Below, piece after piece: positions 8,597 through 15,639 of a DNA stretch of 64,000 nt (the stretch's first letter is position 1; each line of letters opens with the position of its first letter). Source of the DNA: Mucilaginibacter rubeus (lineage in GTDB: Bacteria > Bacteroidota > Bacteroidia > Sphingobacteriales > Sphingobacteriaceae); assembly GCF_014643835.1 (NCBI RefSeq), contig NZ_BMKD01000004.1, positions 543,527 through 607,526 on the forward strand, given 5' to 3'. The notes under the pieces were generated by a model. That model was not told where the DNA came from. It saw nothing but the letters and a program-made list of their open reading frames with translations, and searched no databases. Position numbers and translations under genes: made by a program.

Positions 8597-10089
8597 TGCT
8601 GCGTAATTTGATTGGTAAAAACTTTCTGGCAATCGGCATTGAGCAGGGTTTTCCGGGCGTTGATCCACCGGGTGGCTGCATTGCCATACATTCTTTGGAT
8701 GCGTTGCGGGGTAATTTCGTTGGCTTTGCCCCAATGAAATGTAAAGGGGATATTTTCATGCTCAAGCATCAGCCAAACCTGGGTATAAAAGTTATAAGCT
8801 TTGTCTGATAGCGGTGCATCCAACTCCATAATGCAGGTATGTTCAAACCGGGTAAAGCCCAATGTGGCTTTGGTTTGCTTAACAAACCTGAATGAAAATA
8901 CACCGCTGAAAGGGCCGATATCTTTATTGATCTTCAACATCAAATCGGCAACCCTTGGCGAAAGCTCTGCCGGGAAACCAATGGCAGAACTCAACAGCTT
9001 GCCTCTTAATGTAGTATTGCTAAAAATTTCGCCCAGCGTACCAAAATGGGGATCAGTATTAGTTGTCATGCTGGTATTTAATACCTTGGTAACTACAACC
9101 GGAACCAAAGCAGGTACGGCATCAGTTATAGTACCTATAAAACTGGCAGCATCATCTCCCGGACCAATCCCTGCCGCATTATCAACCGGCGGCTGGTAGT
9201 TGGTACGATACGGGCGCTTATACATAGTGGTTACAAAGGCCCCCTTGTCCAGATCGTACGGGTTAAGCAGCACCGAAAAATGACAGGGGCGTTCGCTACC
9301 GCATGGCAGCTTATCGGTATCGCTAAAATCAAGTGTTGCCATCATACCCTGAAGTTCGGCATCATAAGGTAACCGTTGCACATAAGTTTCTAACAAAAAC
9401 AGGGGTTCTGTTTCCATTAGTACGCCGTGGATGATACCAAAGCTCCCAAAACTTACCAAAGCGGCATTGAAAAGTTCATCATCCTGTACCAGTTCTGTTT
9501 GCAGCAGATCAACAAACCGTTGTGCCACAACAGGAGCCGAAGCCCTTTCCAGCCAAATATGCCTGTCGGGACTTATTACAATATGGAGCCCTACTACAAA
9601 ATCTGGTGTAGCACCAAAGTCAAACGCCGAGCCGTGAGTTCCTGTACTCACTGCACCAGCTATAGTTTGCCCATTACTGGCACCGGAAGTTTTGAGTGAC
9701 AAGCCCCTGTTTTTCAGAAATGCGCCAAGCTCCCAGATGCCGTTGCCGCTTTGTGCAAAAAGCAGGTGGTCCTTGTTGCCTGTATAAGCCGGGTTAACCG
9801 CAGTATCGGCAACAGTAAACCTGGTGTTAAGGGGTTTGGTATCCAGCATTACACCATCTTTAACGGTGGCTATTTTTGTCCATGACCAGCCTGCGCCTAA
9901 TGATCGCAATGGGGTACCGGTCTCAATAGCTTCTTTAATCAGGTTTTGAAGCCCTTTGGTAGCGTCATTATAACCTTCAAGGGCATCAAGATTGTCTTCG
10001 TTGCCCAATTCATACAGATCTTTAATTTGCTCGGTAAAAGTTTCGTGCCGGTTTTCCCAGCTGCTGACCCCTGTTTTAATAACTTTCAT
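8581..10089 (-). CDS. FAD-binding oxidase of the aldonolactone oxidase (ALO) type
   Basis: 502 residues. The PCMH-type FAD-binding half is clear: RSLGAGWSWTKIA, then QSGNGIWELGAFLKNRGLSL, then SGASNGQTIAGAVSTGTHGS (pyrophosphate loop) and SFGSFGIIHGVLMETEPL. The C-terminal half carries FTFHWGKANEIT, matching the HWGK signature of L-gulonolactone / D-arabinonolactone oxidases. The family oxidises sugar lactones or alditols with oxygen or a carrier. No signal peptide is seen, so the protein should be cytosolic unless exported with a partner. Six bases separate it from the upstream lipoprotein gene and its end overlaps the next gene by 16 bp. The substrate cannot be read from sequence. Confidence 0.85.
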   Translation of the reverse strand: MKVIKTGVSSWENRHETFTEQIKDLYELGNEDNLDALEGYNDATKGLQNLIKEAIETGTPLRSLGAGWSWTKIATVKDGVMLDTKPLNTRFTVADTAVNPAYTGNKDHLLFAQSGNGIWELGAFLKNRGLSLKTSGASNGQTIAGAVSTGTHGSAFDFGATPDFVVGLHIVISPDRHIWLERASAPVVAQRFVDLLQTELVQDDELFNAALVSFGSFGIIHGVLMETEPLFLLETYVQRLPYDAELQGMMATLDFSDTDKLPCGSERPCHFSVLLNPYDLDKGAFVTTMYKRPYRTNYQPPVDNAAGIGPGDDAASFIGTITDAVPALVPVVVTKVLNTSMTTNTDPHFGTLGEIFSNTTLRGKLLSSAIGFPAELSPRVADLMLKINKDIGPFSGVFSFRFVKQTKATLGFTRFEHTCIMELDAPLSDKAYNFYTQVWLMLEHENIPFTFHWGKANEITPQRIQRMYGNAATRWINARKTLLNADCQKVFTNQITQQWGLA

Positions 10090-10095
10090 AGCCGC

Positions 10096-10452
10096 TTATT
10101 TGATTACGCCATCTTTGGCGCAAGGTTTACCGCATTTCCACTCTACCCTTGCAGGGCTCCAGATACCTAAGGTTACAACAGTAAGCAAGGAATAACCGAA
10201 ATTATTCTTCACCGTAACTTCGGCCATACCATTGGAGCCAAGGGAATCACATATAGGAGTAACGATTCGCTTGGGGCTTTGGATAGCCCCCCAAAAAAAG
10301 AAGTTTACATTCTGGTGCGATACCTCTGACCCAGCCTGCGCCTTTGTTTCGACACGGGCCGTGTAACAACTGCACAGCATTAATGAGATTAAAACAGAAG
10401 GGATAAGCTTCCTATAAAAATACAGGGGCCTGTTCAAACGTGATGGCAACAT
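10096..10452 (-). CDS. Bor/Iss-like small lipoprotein
   Basis: 118 residues from the ATG at 10452. The N-terminus is basic, then hydrophobic, ending in SLMLCSC, a lipobox. The C-terminal half follows the Bor (lambda) pattern: a Cys (ICDSLG), a short beta stretch, then LLTVVTLGIWSPARVEWKC, which parallels the Bor ending GLLGFITLGIYTPLEARVYC. Bor and Iss are surface lipoproteins linked to serum resistance in enterobacteria; the role in this phylum is unknown. It is the first gene of the unit with the FAD oxidase and the exported protein. A longer in-frame reading upstream has no signal-peptide logic and was not used. Confidence 0.7.
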   Translation of the reverse strand: MLPSRLNRPLYFYRKLIPSVLISLMLCSCYTARVETKAQAGSEVSHQNVNFFFWGAIQSPKRIVTPICDSLGSNGMAEVTVKNNFGYSLLTVVTLGIWSPARVEWKCGKPCAKDGVIK

Positions 10453-10583
10453 ATTGTATGTATTTTGGAAATTTCCTAAAATACAATAAAGTAAATCCAA
10501 ATACTTGATTTTCAATTAAGTAAAAACACGTTTATTGAATACGTACTTTTACGTCATTTATTTGATAATGAAAAAGAAGGGGC

Positions 10584-11699
10584 TTATCTTATTGATTTGT
10601 ACAATCCCAGATGCTTTGGTTTGGTTAAAACAATATGCCATAAATGGTTTTTTCTTGAGCGGAAGGATGCAGCGCTTGCACTAAGATAGTAGCGCCACAT
10701 GCGGTAAAAGGTATCACCATATTTAACGCTAAGCTGCGGCCAGCTTTGCTCAAAGTTTTTACGCCATTCCATACAGGTTCGGTCGTAATATACGCCGAAG
10801 TTATGCCAATCCTCCAAAATAAATAGGCCCTGCCAGGCCGTTGAGAGCTGTGCTGCAGATGGCAGCATCCCATTCGGAAATATGTATTTCGCAATCCAGG
10901 GATCGGTAACTTTAGTTGAGTAATTACCGCCTATGGTATGAAGCAGGCAAATACCGTCATCTGCTAAATTTTCGTTTACCCTTTCCATAAAGATGCGATA
11001 ATTACGGTAGCCAACATGTTCAAGCATCCCCACAGAAACTATCCTGTCGAATTTTTCGTGTACATCGCGATAATCCTGCACCCTGATCTCCACAGGTAAA
11101 CCTTTGTTAATCTCCTTTGCAATAATGGCCTGCTCTTCTGAAAGGGTTACACCTATTCCTTTTACGCCATACTTTTCGGCTGCATATTGAAGAAGACCGC
11201 CCCATCCGCAGCCTATATCAAGCAAGCTCATGCCGGGTTCCAATTTTAGTTTGCGGCAAATCAGATCAAGCTTAGCTTCCTGGGCCTCATCCAATGTTTG
11301 TGCAATTTCCCAATAGGCACAGGAGTATATCATCCGCTTATCAAGCATCAACTCAAAAAGGTCGTTACCAATATCATAATGCTTATGTGCAACCTCTTTA
11401 GCTTTTGATTTGGTTTGCTGATTACTAAATTTTGCCTTGAGAAAGTATTTAAGCGTATTTAAGTCGCGCGGGATCATTTTATCAACCCGGTGATACTGGA
11501 CGCGGAAAAAGAATTCGTCAAGCGCTTCACAATCCCACCAGCCTTCCATGTAGGCTTCCCCAAAACCCAAGGACCCTCCTGCCAGCACACGATCATACAA
11601 TTTAGGATTGTGTACCTGTAAGTCCCATGAGTTATTGCCATTCACGGTAATACCACCTGAAGCAAACATATTTGTAACAATCTCTTTTGATGATCCCAT
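10584..11699 (-). CDS. cfa: Cyclopropane-fatty-acyl-phospholipid synthase
   Basis: 371 residues. The SAM-binding motif LLDIGCGWGG is at 159-168, preceded by HYDIGNDLFELML (107-119) and YSCAYW (125-130), all hallmarks of the CFA synthase / mycolic acid cyclopropane synthase family. It methylenates unsaturated acyl chains in membrane phospholipids using SAM. The downstream motif GMLEHVGYRNY is also conserved. The N-terminal 100 residues correspond to the CFA lipid-binding domain. It stands alone between the Bor-like gene and the recA terminator. Confidence 0.93.
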   Translation of the reverse strand: MGSSKEIVTNMFASGGITVNGNNSWDLQVHNPKLYDRVLAGGSLGFGEAYMEGWWDCEALDEFFFRVQYHRVDKMIPRDLNTLKYFLKAKFSNQQTKSKAKEVAHKHYDIGNDLFELMLDKRMIYSCAYWEIAQTLDEAQEAKLDLICRKLKLEPGMSLLDIGCGWGGLLQYAAEKYGVKGIGVTLSEEQAIIAKEINKGLPVEIRVQDYRDVHEKFDRIVSVGMLEHVGYRNYRIFMERVNENLADDGICLLHTIGGNYSTKVTDPWIAKYIFPNGMLPSAAQLSTAWQGLFILEDWHNFGVYYDRTCMEWRKNFEQSWPQLSVKYGDTFYRMWRYYLSASAASFRSRKNHLWHIVLTKPKHLGLYKSIR

Positions 11700-11770
11700 A
11701 GCTTTTTCCGGTTTATGTAGTGATAAAGATATTCTTTTTGCGGAAAAACGGGAACAATTGCTAACATAGT

Positions 11771-11807
11771 ACTGCCACGGGTTACGCTGCGCTAAACCCG
11801 CGGCAGT
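11771..11807. repeat. 37-bp GC-rich inverted repeat
   Basis: ACTGCCACGGGTTA at 11771 is answered by TAAACCCGCGGCAGT ending at 11807, with a CGCTGCGC centre. The stem is long with few mismatches. It lies between cfa and recA and has no T tail, so it looks like a dispersed palindrome and not a terminator. Confidence 0.6.
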
Positions 11808-11818
11808 TTATATTTTAC

Positions 11819-11843
11819 AAAAAAAGCCTCCTTACAGGAAGCT
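11819..11843 (-). terminator. Terminator of recA
   Basis: On the minus strand an AGCTTCCT/AGGAGGCT hairpin with a mismatch is followed by seven T residues, 54 bp past the recA stop. Confidence 0.65.
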
Positions 11844-11896
11844 TTCTTATATATTCATTAAATCACTTTAAAGATTAGTATATAGTATAATCACGA

Positions 11897-12919
11897 TTAA
11901 ACTTCTTCCATGCTTTCGCCGGTTACCGTTTCTTTAATCTTATTTTCCAACTCTTCCTGTAGCTCTGGGTTATCAAGGATCAGTTGTTTAACAGCATCTC
12001 GGCCCTGGCCTAAACGGGTTTCGCCATAGCTAAACCATGAGCCTGCTTTTTTAATAATGTTGTATTCAACACCCAGGTCAATGATCTCACCGGCCTTTGA
12101 AATACCTTCGCCAAACATGATATCAAACTCGGCTACACGGAACGGAGGGGCAACTTTATTCTTAACTATCTTAACCTTTACGCGGTTACCGGAAACCTCA
12201 TCGGTGTCTTTGATTTGGGAGATTCGGCGTACATCCAAACGTACCGAAGCATAAAATTTCAATGCATTACCACCGGTAGTAGTTTCAGGGTTACCAAACA
12301 TAACACCGATCTTATCGCGCAGCTGGTTAATAAAGATACAGCAGCATCCTGTTTTGCTGATAGTGCCGGTTAGCTTACGTAATGCCTGTGACATTAAACG
12401 TGCATGCAGGCCCATTTTTGAATCGCCCATTTCGCCTTCTATCTCGGCTTTAGGAACCAATGCCGCAACAGAGTCGATAACCAAAATATCAATAGCGCCC
12501 GAACGGATCAGGTTATCGGCAATTTCCAGTGCCTGTTCACCATTATCAGGCTGGGAGATCAGCAGGTTTTCAACATCCACGCCTAATTTCTTGGCATAAA
12601 AACGATCGAAAGCGTGCTCCGCATCAATAAAGGCGGCAATACCACCGTTCTTTTGCGATTCGGCAATGGCATGGATAGCCAAAGTTGTTTTACCTGATGA
12701 TTCAGGTCCGTAGATCTCAATGATCCTTCCTTTAGGCAAACCGTTAACTCCCAAAGCAATATCAAGCCCTAATGAGCCGGTTGATATTACTTCAGTTTGT
12801 TCAACTACGGATTCGCCCAATTTCATGATGGTGCCTTTACCGTATGATTTTTCCAGCTTATCTAACGTAAGCTGTAATGCCTTCAATTTATCAGCGCTAT
12901 TTTTATCTATGTTAGCCAT
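11897..12919 (-). CDS. recA: Recombinase RecA
   Basis: 340 residues, full length for the family. Walker A GPESSGKT is at 71-78, Walker [11 protein letters not shown] follows near 140-150, and the L2/DNA-binding stretch [20 protein letters not shown] is intact. The C-terminal tail is short and acidic. RecA forms filaments on single-stranded DNA for homologous recombination and triggers the SOS response. No LexA-like operator could be identified by eye upstream. A TATATTTG box at 12937-12944 gives a very short leader before the ATG. Confidence 0.98.
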   Translation of the reverse strand: MANIDKNSADKLKALQLTLDKLEKSYGKGTIMKLGESVVEQTEVISTGSLGLDIALGVNGLPKGRIIEIYGPESSGKTTLAIHAIAESQKNGGIAAFIDAEHAFDRFYAKKLGVDVENLLISQPDNGEQALEIADNLIRSGAIDILVIDSVAALVPKAEIEGEMGDSKMGLHARLMSQALRKLTGTISKTGCCCIFINQLRDKIGVMFGNPETTTGGNALKFYASVRLDVRRISQIKDTDEVSGNRVKVKIVKNKVAPPFRVAEFDIMFGEGISKAGEIIDLGVEYNIIKKAGSWFSYGETRLGQGRDAVKQLILDNPELQEELENKIKETVTGESMEEV

Positions 12920-12936
12920 CGTATTAATTTCTTCAA

Positions 12937-12944
12937 CAAATATA
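12937..12944 (-). promoter_or_regulatory. Putative -7 box for recA
   Basis: TATATTTG on the minus strand matches TAnnTTTG and lies 18 bp before the recA ATG. The surrounding region 12940-13000 is very A/T rich. Confidence 0.45.
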
Positions 12945-12991
12945 ATTACATTTTTTTTAAAAATACTAATTTTTTTAGTAATTTATTTTTA

Positions 12992-13083
12992 TAGTGAATG
13001 GTTCATTAAATGAGTAGTTGATTAGGTTAGTATTGGCGAAGATAACCAACTATTCACTTAATCAACTACCCACCTAATCAACC
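12992..13083. repeat. Inverted repeat with GTTGATTAGG arms, touching nth stop
   Basis: The left arm (about 12992-13029) contains GTGAATGGTTCATTAAATG then GTAGTTGATTAGG. The right arm (13046-13083) contains the inverted counterparts TATTCACTTAATCAACTACC and CCTAATCAACC. The right arm covers the stop codon of nth at 13078-13080, so the last residues of Nth are encoded by the element. Confidence 0.7.
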
Positions 13084-13836
13084 TTTATCCACACTCCGCT
13101 TCTTCAACTCTTTATCTATAATATTAAGGGCCTTTTTCTTTTTAGCATCTTTGGCCTTCTTAAGTTTTGCAGCTTCAAGCCTTTGCAGCGCGGCTTCCGT
13201 ATTATTGCGCTCATAATAGCGACAAAACCACGTTAGCGGACAAATATCGCATTTAGGGCTGCGCGCCAAACAAATATAGCGCCCATGCAATATAAGCCAG
13301 TGATGTGCAACACCTATATATTCTTTAGGAATATTTTGGACCAGTTGCCTTTCAACCGCCAACGGGGTACGGGCATTATTAGTTAAGCCAATGCGGTTGG
13401 CCACCCTAAAAACATGCGTATCAACAGCCATGGCCGGTTCTTCAAAAATAACCGAAGCGATCACATTGGCTGTTTTGCGGCCTACACCTGGTAATTTTTG
13501 CAGATTTTCTATCCCCGAAGGTATTTCGCCGTTAAAAACTTCCACGAGCATTTTGCCCATGCCTACCAAATGTTTGGCTTTATTATTAGGATAACTTACA
13601 GACCGGATGTATGCAAAAACTTCGTCGGATGTTGCAGCAGCCAGATCTTGCGGAGTAGGAAAACGCTCAAACAGTGCCGGCGTTACCTGGTTAATCCGTT
13701 TATCAGTACACTGTGCCGAAAGTATAACGGCCACCAATAACTGAAATGGATTACTATAGTGCAGCTCAGTAACCGGGTTAGGCTGGTTTTTAGAAAAATA
13801 ATCAACAAAATGGCGATAGCGTTCGGCTTTTAACAT
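13078..13836 (-). CDS. nth: Endonuclease III
   Basis: 252 residues. The helix-hairpin-helix LPGVGRKTA carries catalytic Lys121, and VDTHV carries Asp139. The iron-sulfur loop has Cys189, 196, 199 and 205 in C-X6-C-X2-C-X5-C spacing, as in classical Nth. The enzyme removes oxidised pyrimidines and cleaves abasic sites. About 40 extra lysine/alanine-rich residues follow the cluster (RLEAAKLKKAKDAKKKKAL), longer than E. coli Nth (211 residues). The gene is flanked on both sides by inverted-repeat elements. Confidence 0.96.
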   Translation of the reverse strand: MLKAERYRHFVDYFSKNQPNPVTELHYSNPFQLLVAVILSAQCTDKRINQVTPALFERFPTPQDLAAATSDEVFAYIRSVSYPNNKAKHLVGMGKMLVEVFNGEIPSGIENLQKLPGVGRKTANVIASVIFEEPAMAVDTHVFRVANRIGLTNNARTPLAVERQLVQNIPKEYIGVAHHWLILHGRYICLARSPKCDICPLTWFCRYYERNNTEAALQRLEAAKLKKAKDAKKKKALNIIDKELKKRSVDKG

Positions 13837-13840
13837 TTTT

Positions 13841-13963
13841 AGTTCATGGTTGATAGTTCATGGATCATGGCTCAAGCACCCAGCTTAACGCAATGGCGAT
13901 CCTGTCCAAAAGTATAGATATTCACAACAATAAAAAACCATGAACTATGATCCATCAACCATA
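13841..13963. repeat. Inverted-repeat element with TTCATGGTTGATAG arms
   Basis: GTTCATGGTTGATAGTTCAT with GGATCATGG (13842-13870) is answered by CCATGAACTATGATCCATCA with ACCAT (13938-13962). A weaker related pair, GGTTCATAAATCA at 13983 and TGATCTATGAACC at about 14047, follows. A close relative is at 15535-15630 in front of uvrA. Confidence 0.7.
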
Positions 13964-14081
13964 AGCCATCTTAAAATAGAAAGGTTCATAAATCACTTAT
14001 TGGGTTTTGGTTTTTCGATTCGCATCGGTAACCTTTTCAACAATCATGATCTATGAACCAGTGGGGAATCCGCAATAAATA

Positions 14082-14276
14082 CTAACGTAAGCTTTTTGAA
14101 TAATCCAGGATCTGGTGTATGGTTTGCACTTTTGGTTTCCTGATCAGCAGGTCCAAATCAGCACGAATTGAATTGTAAAAAATCACTTCGTCGGCGTCCA
14201 GATTTTCTTGTGCGTTCCTGTTCATTTCAGCTTCGTTAGCTAATGCATTTAACGTTTTTGTAAAGGTTTCATCCAT
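14082..14276 (-). CDS. Small acidic hypothetical protein
   Basis: 64 residues: MDETFTKTLNALANEAEMNR, then an acidic helical stretch and a basic end (LLIRKPKVQTIHQILDYSKS). No signal peptide or membrane segment is seen and the protein looks all-helical. I do not recognise the family. Codon use and a clean ATG support coding. It lies alone between nth and the ECF sigma gene. Confidence 0.6.
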   Translation of the reverse strand: MDETFTKTLNALANEAEMNRNAQENLDADEVIFYNSIRADLDLLIRKPKVQTIHQILDYSKSLR

Positions 14277-14467
14277 AAGCTTATTTTACTATAATTTTTA
14301 TATGGTTTATAACGGTGGCTTAAAGATAATATTTTGTTAAATGAAAATTAAATGAAATTTTTATTTAAAGAAATTAGCTGCCGGAAGCTATGAATTACGT
14401 TATTGCAACAGTAAATAACTTTATATCAGCAACTAATGAAACAATATCAGAATTTTATACAAAAAAT

Positions 14468-14519
14468 AAGGTTAGAATATTATTATCCAGTTTAACCTAA
14501 ACAATAATATTCTAACCTT
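14468..14519. terminator. Perfect 17-bp hairpin after ECF sigma gene
   Basis: AAGGTTAGAATATTATT (14468-14484) pairs without mismatch with 14503-14519; the loop is 18 nt. T or A runs flank both sides, so it can terminate the sigma gene (27 bp downstream of its stop) and would work in either direction. Confidence 0.75.
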
Positions 14520-14546
14520 TTATTGCTAAACTCTTATACTGAAAAA

Positions 14547-15131
14547 CTAATTTTTCAGGCTAAGCTCTTTGCTCTGCATCATTTTGCGGAGGTTATTAAG
14601 GGCATAGCGCATACGGCCAAGGGCGGTATTGATACTAACATCGGTAATATCGGCAATCTCTTTAAAACTCATATCACCAAAGTGGCGCATAATAAGCACC
14701 TCCTTTTGTTCGGATGGAAGCAGCTGGATCAGTGCTTTAAGATCTTTATGGGTTTGATCCCTAACCATCTTGTCCTCGGTACTTTCGTCATAATTACCAA
14801 GCACTTCAAAAATATCGAAATCATCGCCATTGCTGATCATAGGCGCACGTTTTTCACGGCGAAAATGGTCAATCACCAGGTTATGTGCAATACGGGTTAC
14901 CCAGGGCAAAAATTTACCTTCTTCATTATATTTACCGGCTTTAAGGGTGTTTATCACCTTTATAAATGCATCCTGAAAAATATCTTCGGCAAGGTATTCG
15001 TCTTTTACCAGCAAGTAAATAGAAGTATATATTTTTGATTGGTAACGCCTTATCAATTCTACTAAACCGGCTTCGTCGCCAGCTACATATAGATGGATTA
15101 GATCCTGATCACTCTTCAATTGAAAATCCAT
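14547..15131 (-). CDS. ECF-type RNA polymerase sigma factor
   Basis: 194 residues. Region 2 spans about 25-95 (DIFQDAFIKVINTLK, PWVTRIAHNLVIDHFRREKR). Region 4 spans about 130-185 with LPSEQKEVLIMRHFGDMSFK and EIADITDVSINTALGRMRYA as the helix-turn-helix that reads the -35 type element. It is a sigma-70 family member of the ECF/SigW type. No anti-sigma gene lies beside it, so its control is not visible here. It is monocistronic: a 508-bp gap precedes it and a strong hairpin follows. Confidence 0.93.
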   Translation of the reverse strand: MDFQLKSDQDLIHLYVAGDEAGLVELIRRYQSKIYTSIYLLVKDEYLAEDIFQDAFIKVINTLKAGKYNEEGKFLPWVTRIAHNLVIDHFRREKRAPMISNGDDFDIFEVLGNYDESTEDKMVRDQTHKDLKALIQLLPSEQKEVLIMRHFGDMSFKEIADITDVSINTALGRMRYALNNLRKMMQSKELSLKN

Positions 15132-15639
15132 AGAAAGTACTACTTAAAACTTAATTTTTAGTTAAAACCTTTTAAAGTAAAGTATATTCTATAGCGTGCT
15201 CCTTAGGGGTTAAAGATTTGTTCGCTCAAATAAAATAAATTATTGGCAAAAAAACAAATAAAATTTTTTTTTTTGCGTCCTACTTTACTATTAATCGGCA
15301 TAATTACCTGTAAAACCATCATTTATTTGGTACGCTTCCGTTAGACTTATTTTTAATACCGAAGGTTTAATCATTCGCCAAAATAAATTTTTTAAAAAGT
15401 AGTTGTTAAAACAACATTAAGTTTTAAAAAGTCAGCAAACTGTAAACTCCAATATTTCACGTAGTTTAATCCAATAAACAATCAAAACTCATTTGGATTC
15501 TGCTAAATATTTTAGGATTTTTGCATTCGCAAAAAGTTCATGGTTAATAGATCATGGTTCATGGTATAAATTTTGCCACTAACCTGCAAAGCGTACTACT
15601 ATGATCCATCAACCATCAACTATGAACTAATTCAATAGA
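15132..15639. other. 508-bp gap between divergent sigma and uvrA genes
   Basis: No open frame of note was found on either strand. The half near the sigma gene is strongly A/T rich, with a T run at about 15264-15274. The half near uvrA holds the palindromic element at 15535-15630. It should contain the promoters of both divergent genes, but no TAnnTTTG box with good placement was found. Confidence 0.5.
15535..15630. repeat. Inverted-repeat element with GTTCATGGTTAATAG arms
   Basis: Left arm AGTTCATGGTTAATAGATCA with TGGTTCATGG (15535-15564), right arm ATGATCCATCAACCATCAAC with TATGAACT (15601-15628). Same family as the element at 13841-13963. It ends about 10 bp before the uvrA ATG, so it forms most of the uvrA leader. 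Confidence 0.7.

Noticed and set aside
8597-8734. Longer N-terminus for the exported protein at 7253-8596
   Set aside because: It would run 138 bp into the FAD oxidase gene and bury the signal peptide.
14523-15038. 171-codon plus-strand frame opposite the ECF sigma gene
   Set aside because: Antisense shadow of a clear sigma factor; also runs through the terminator hairpin.
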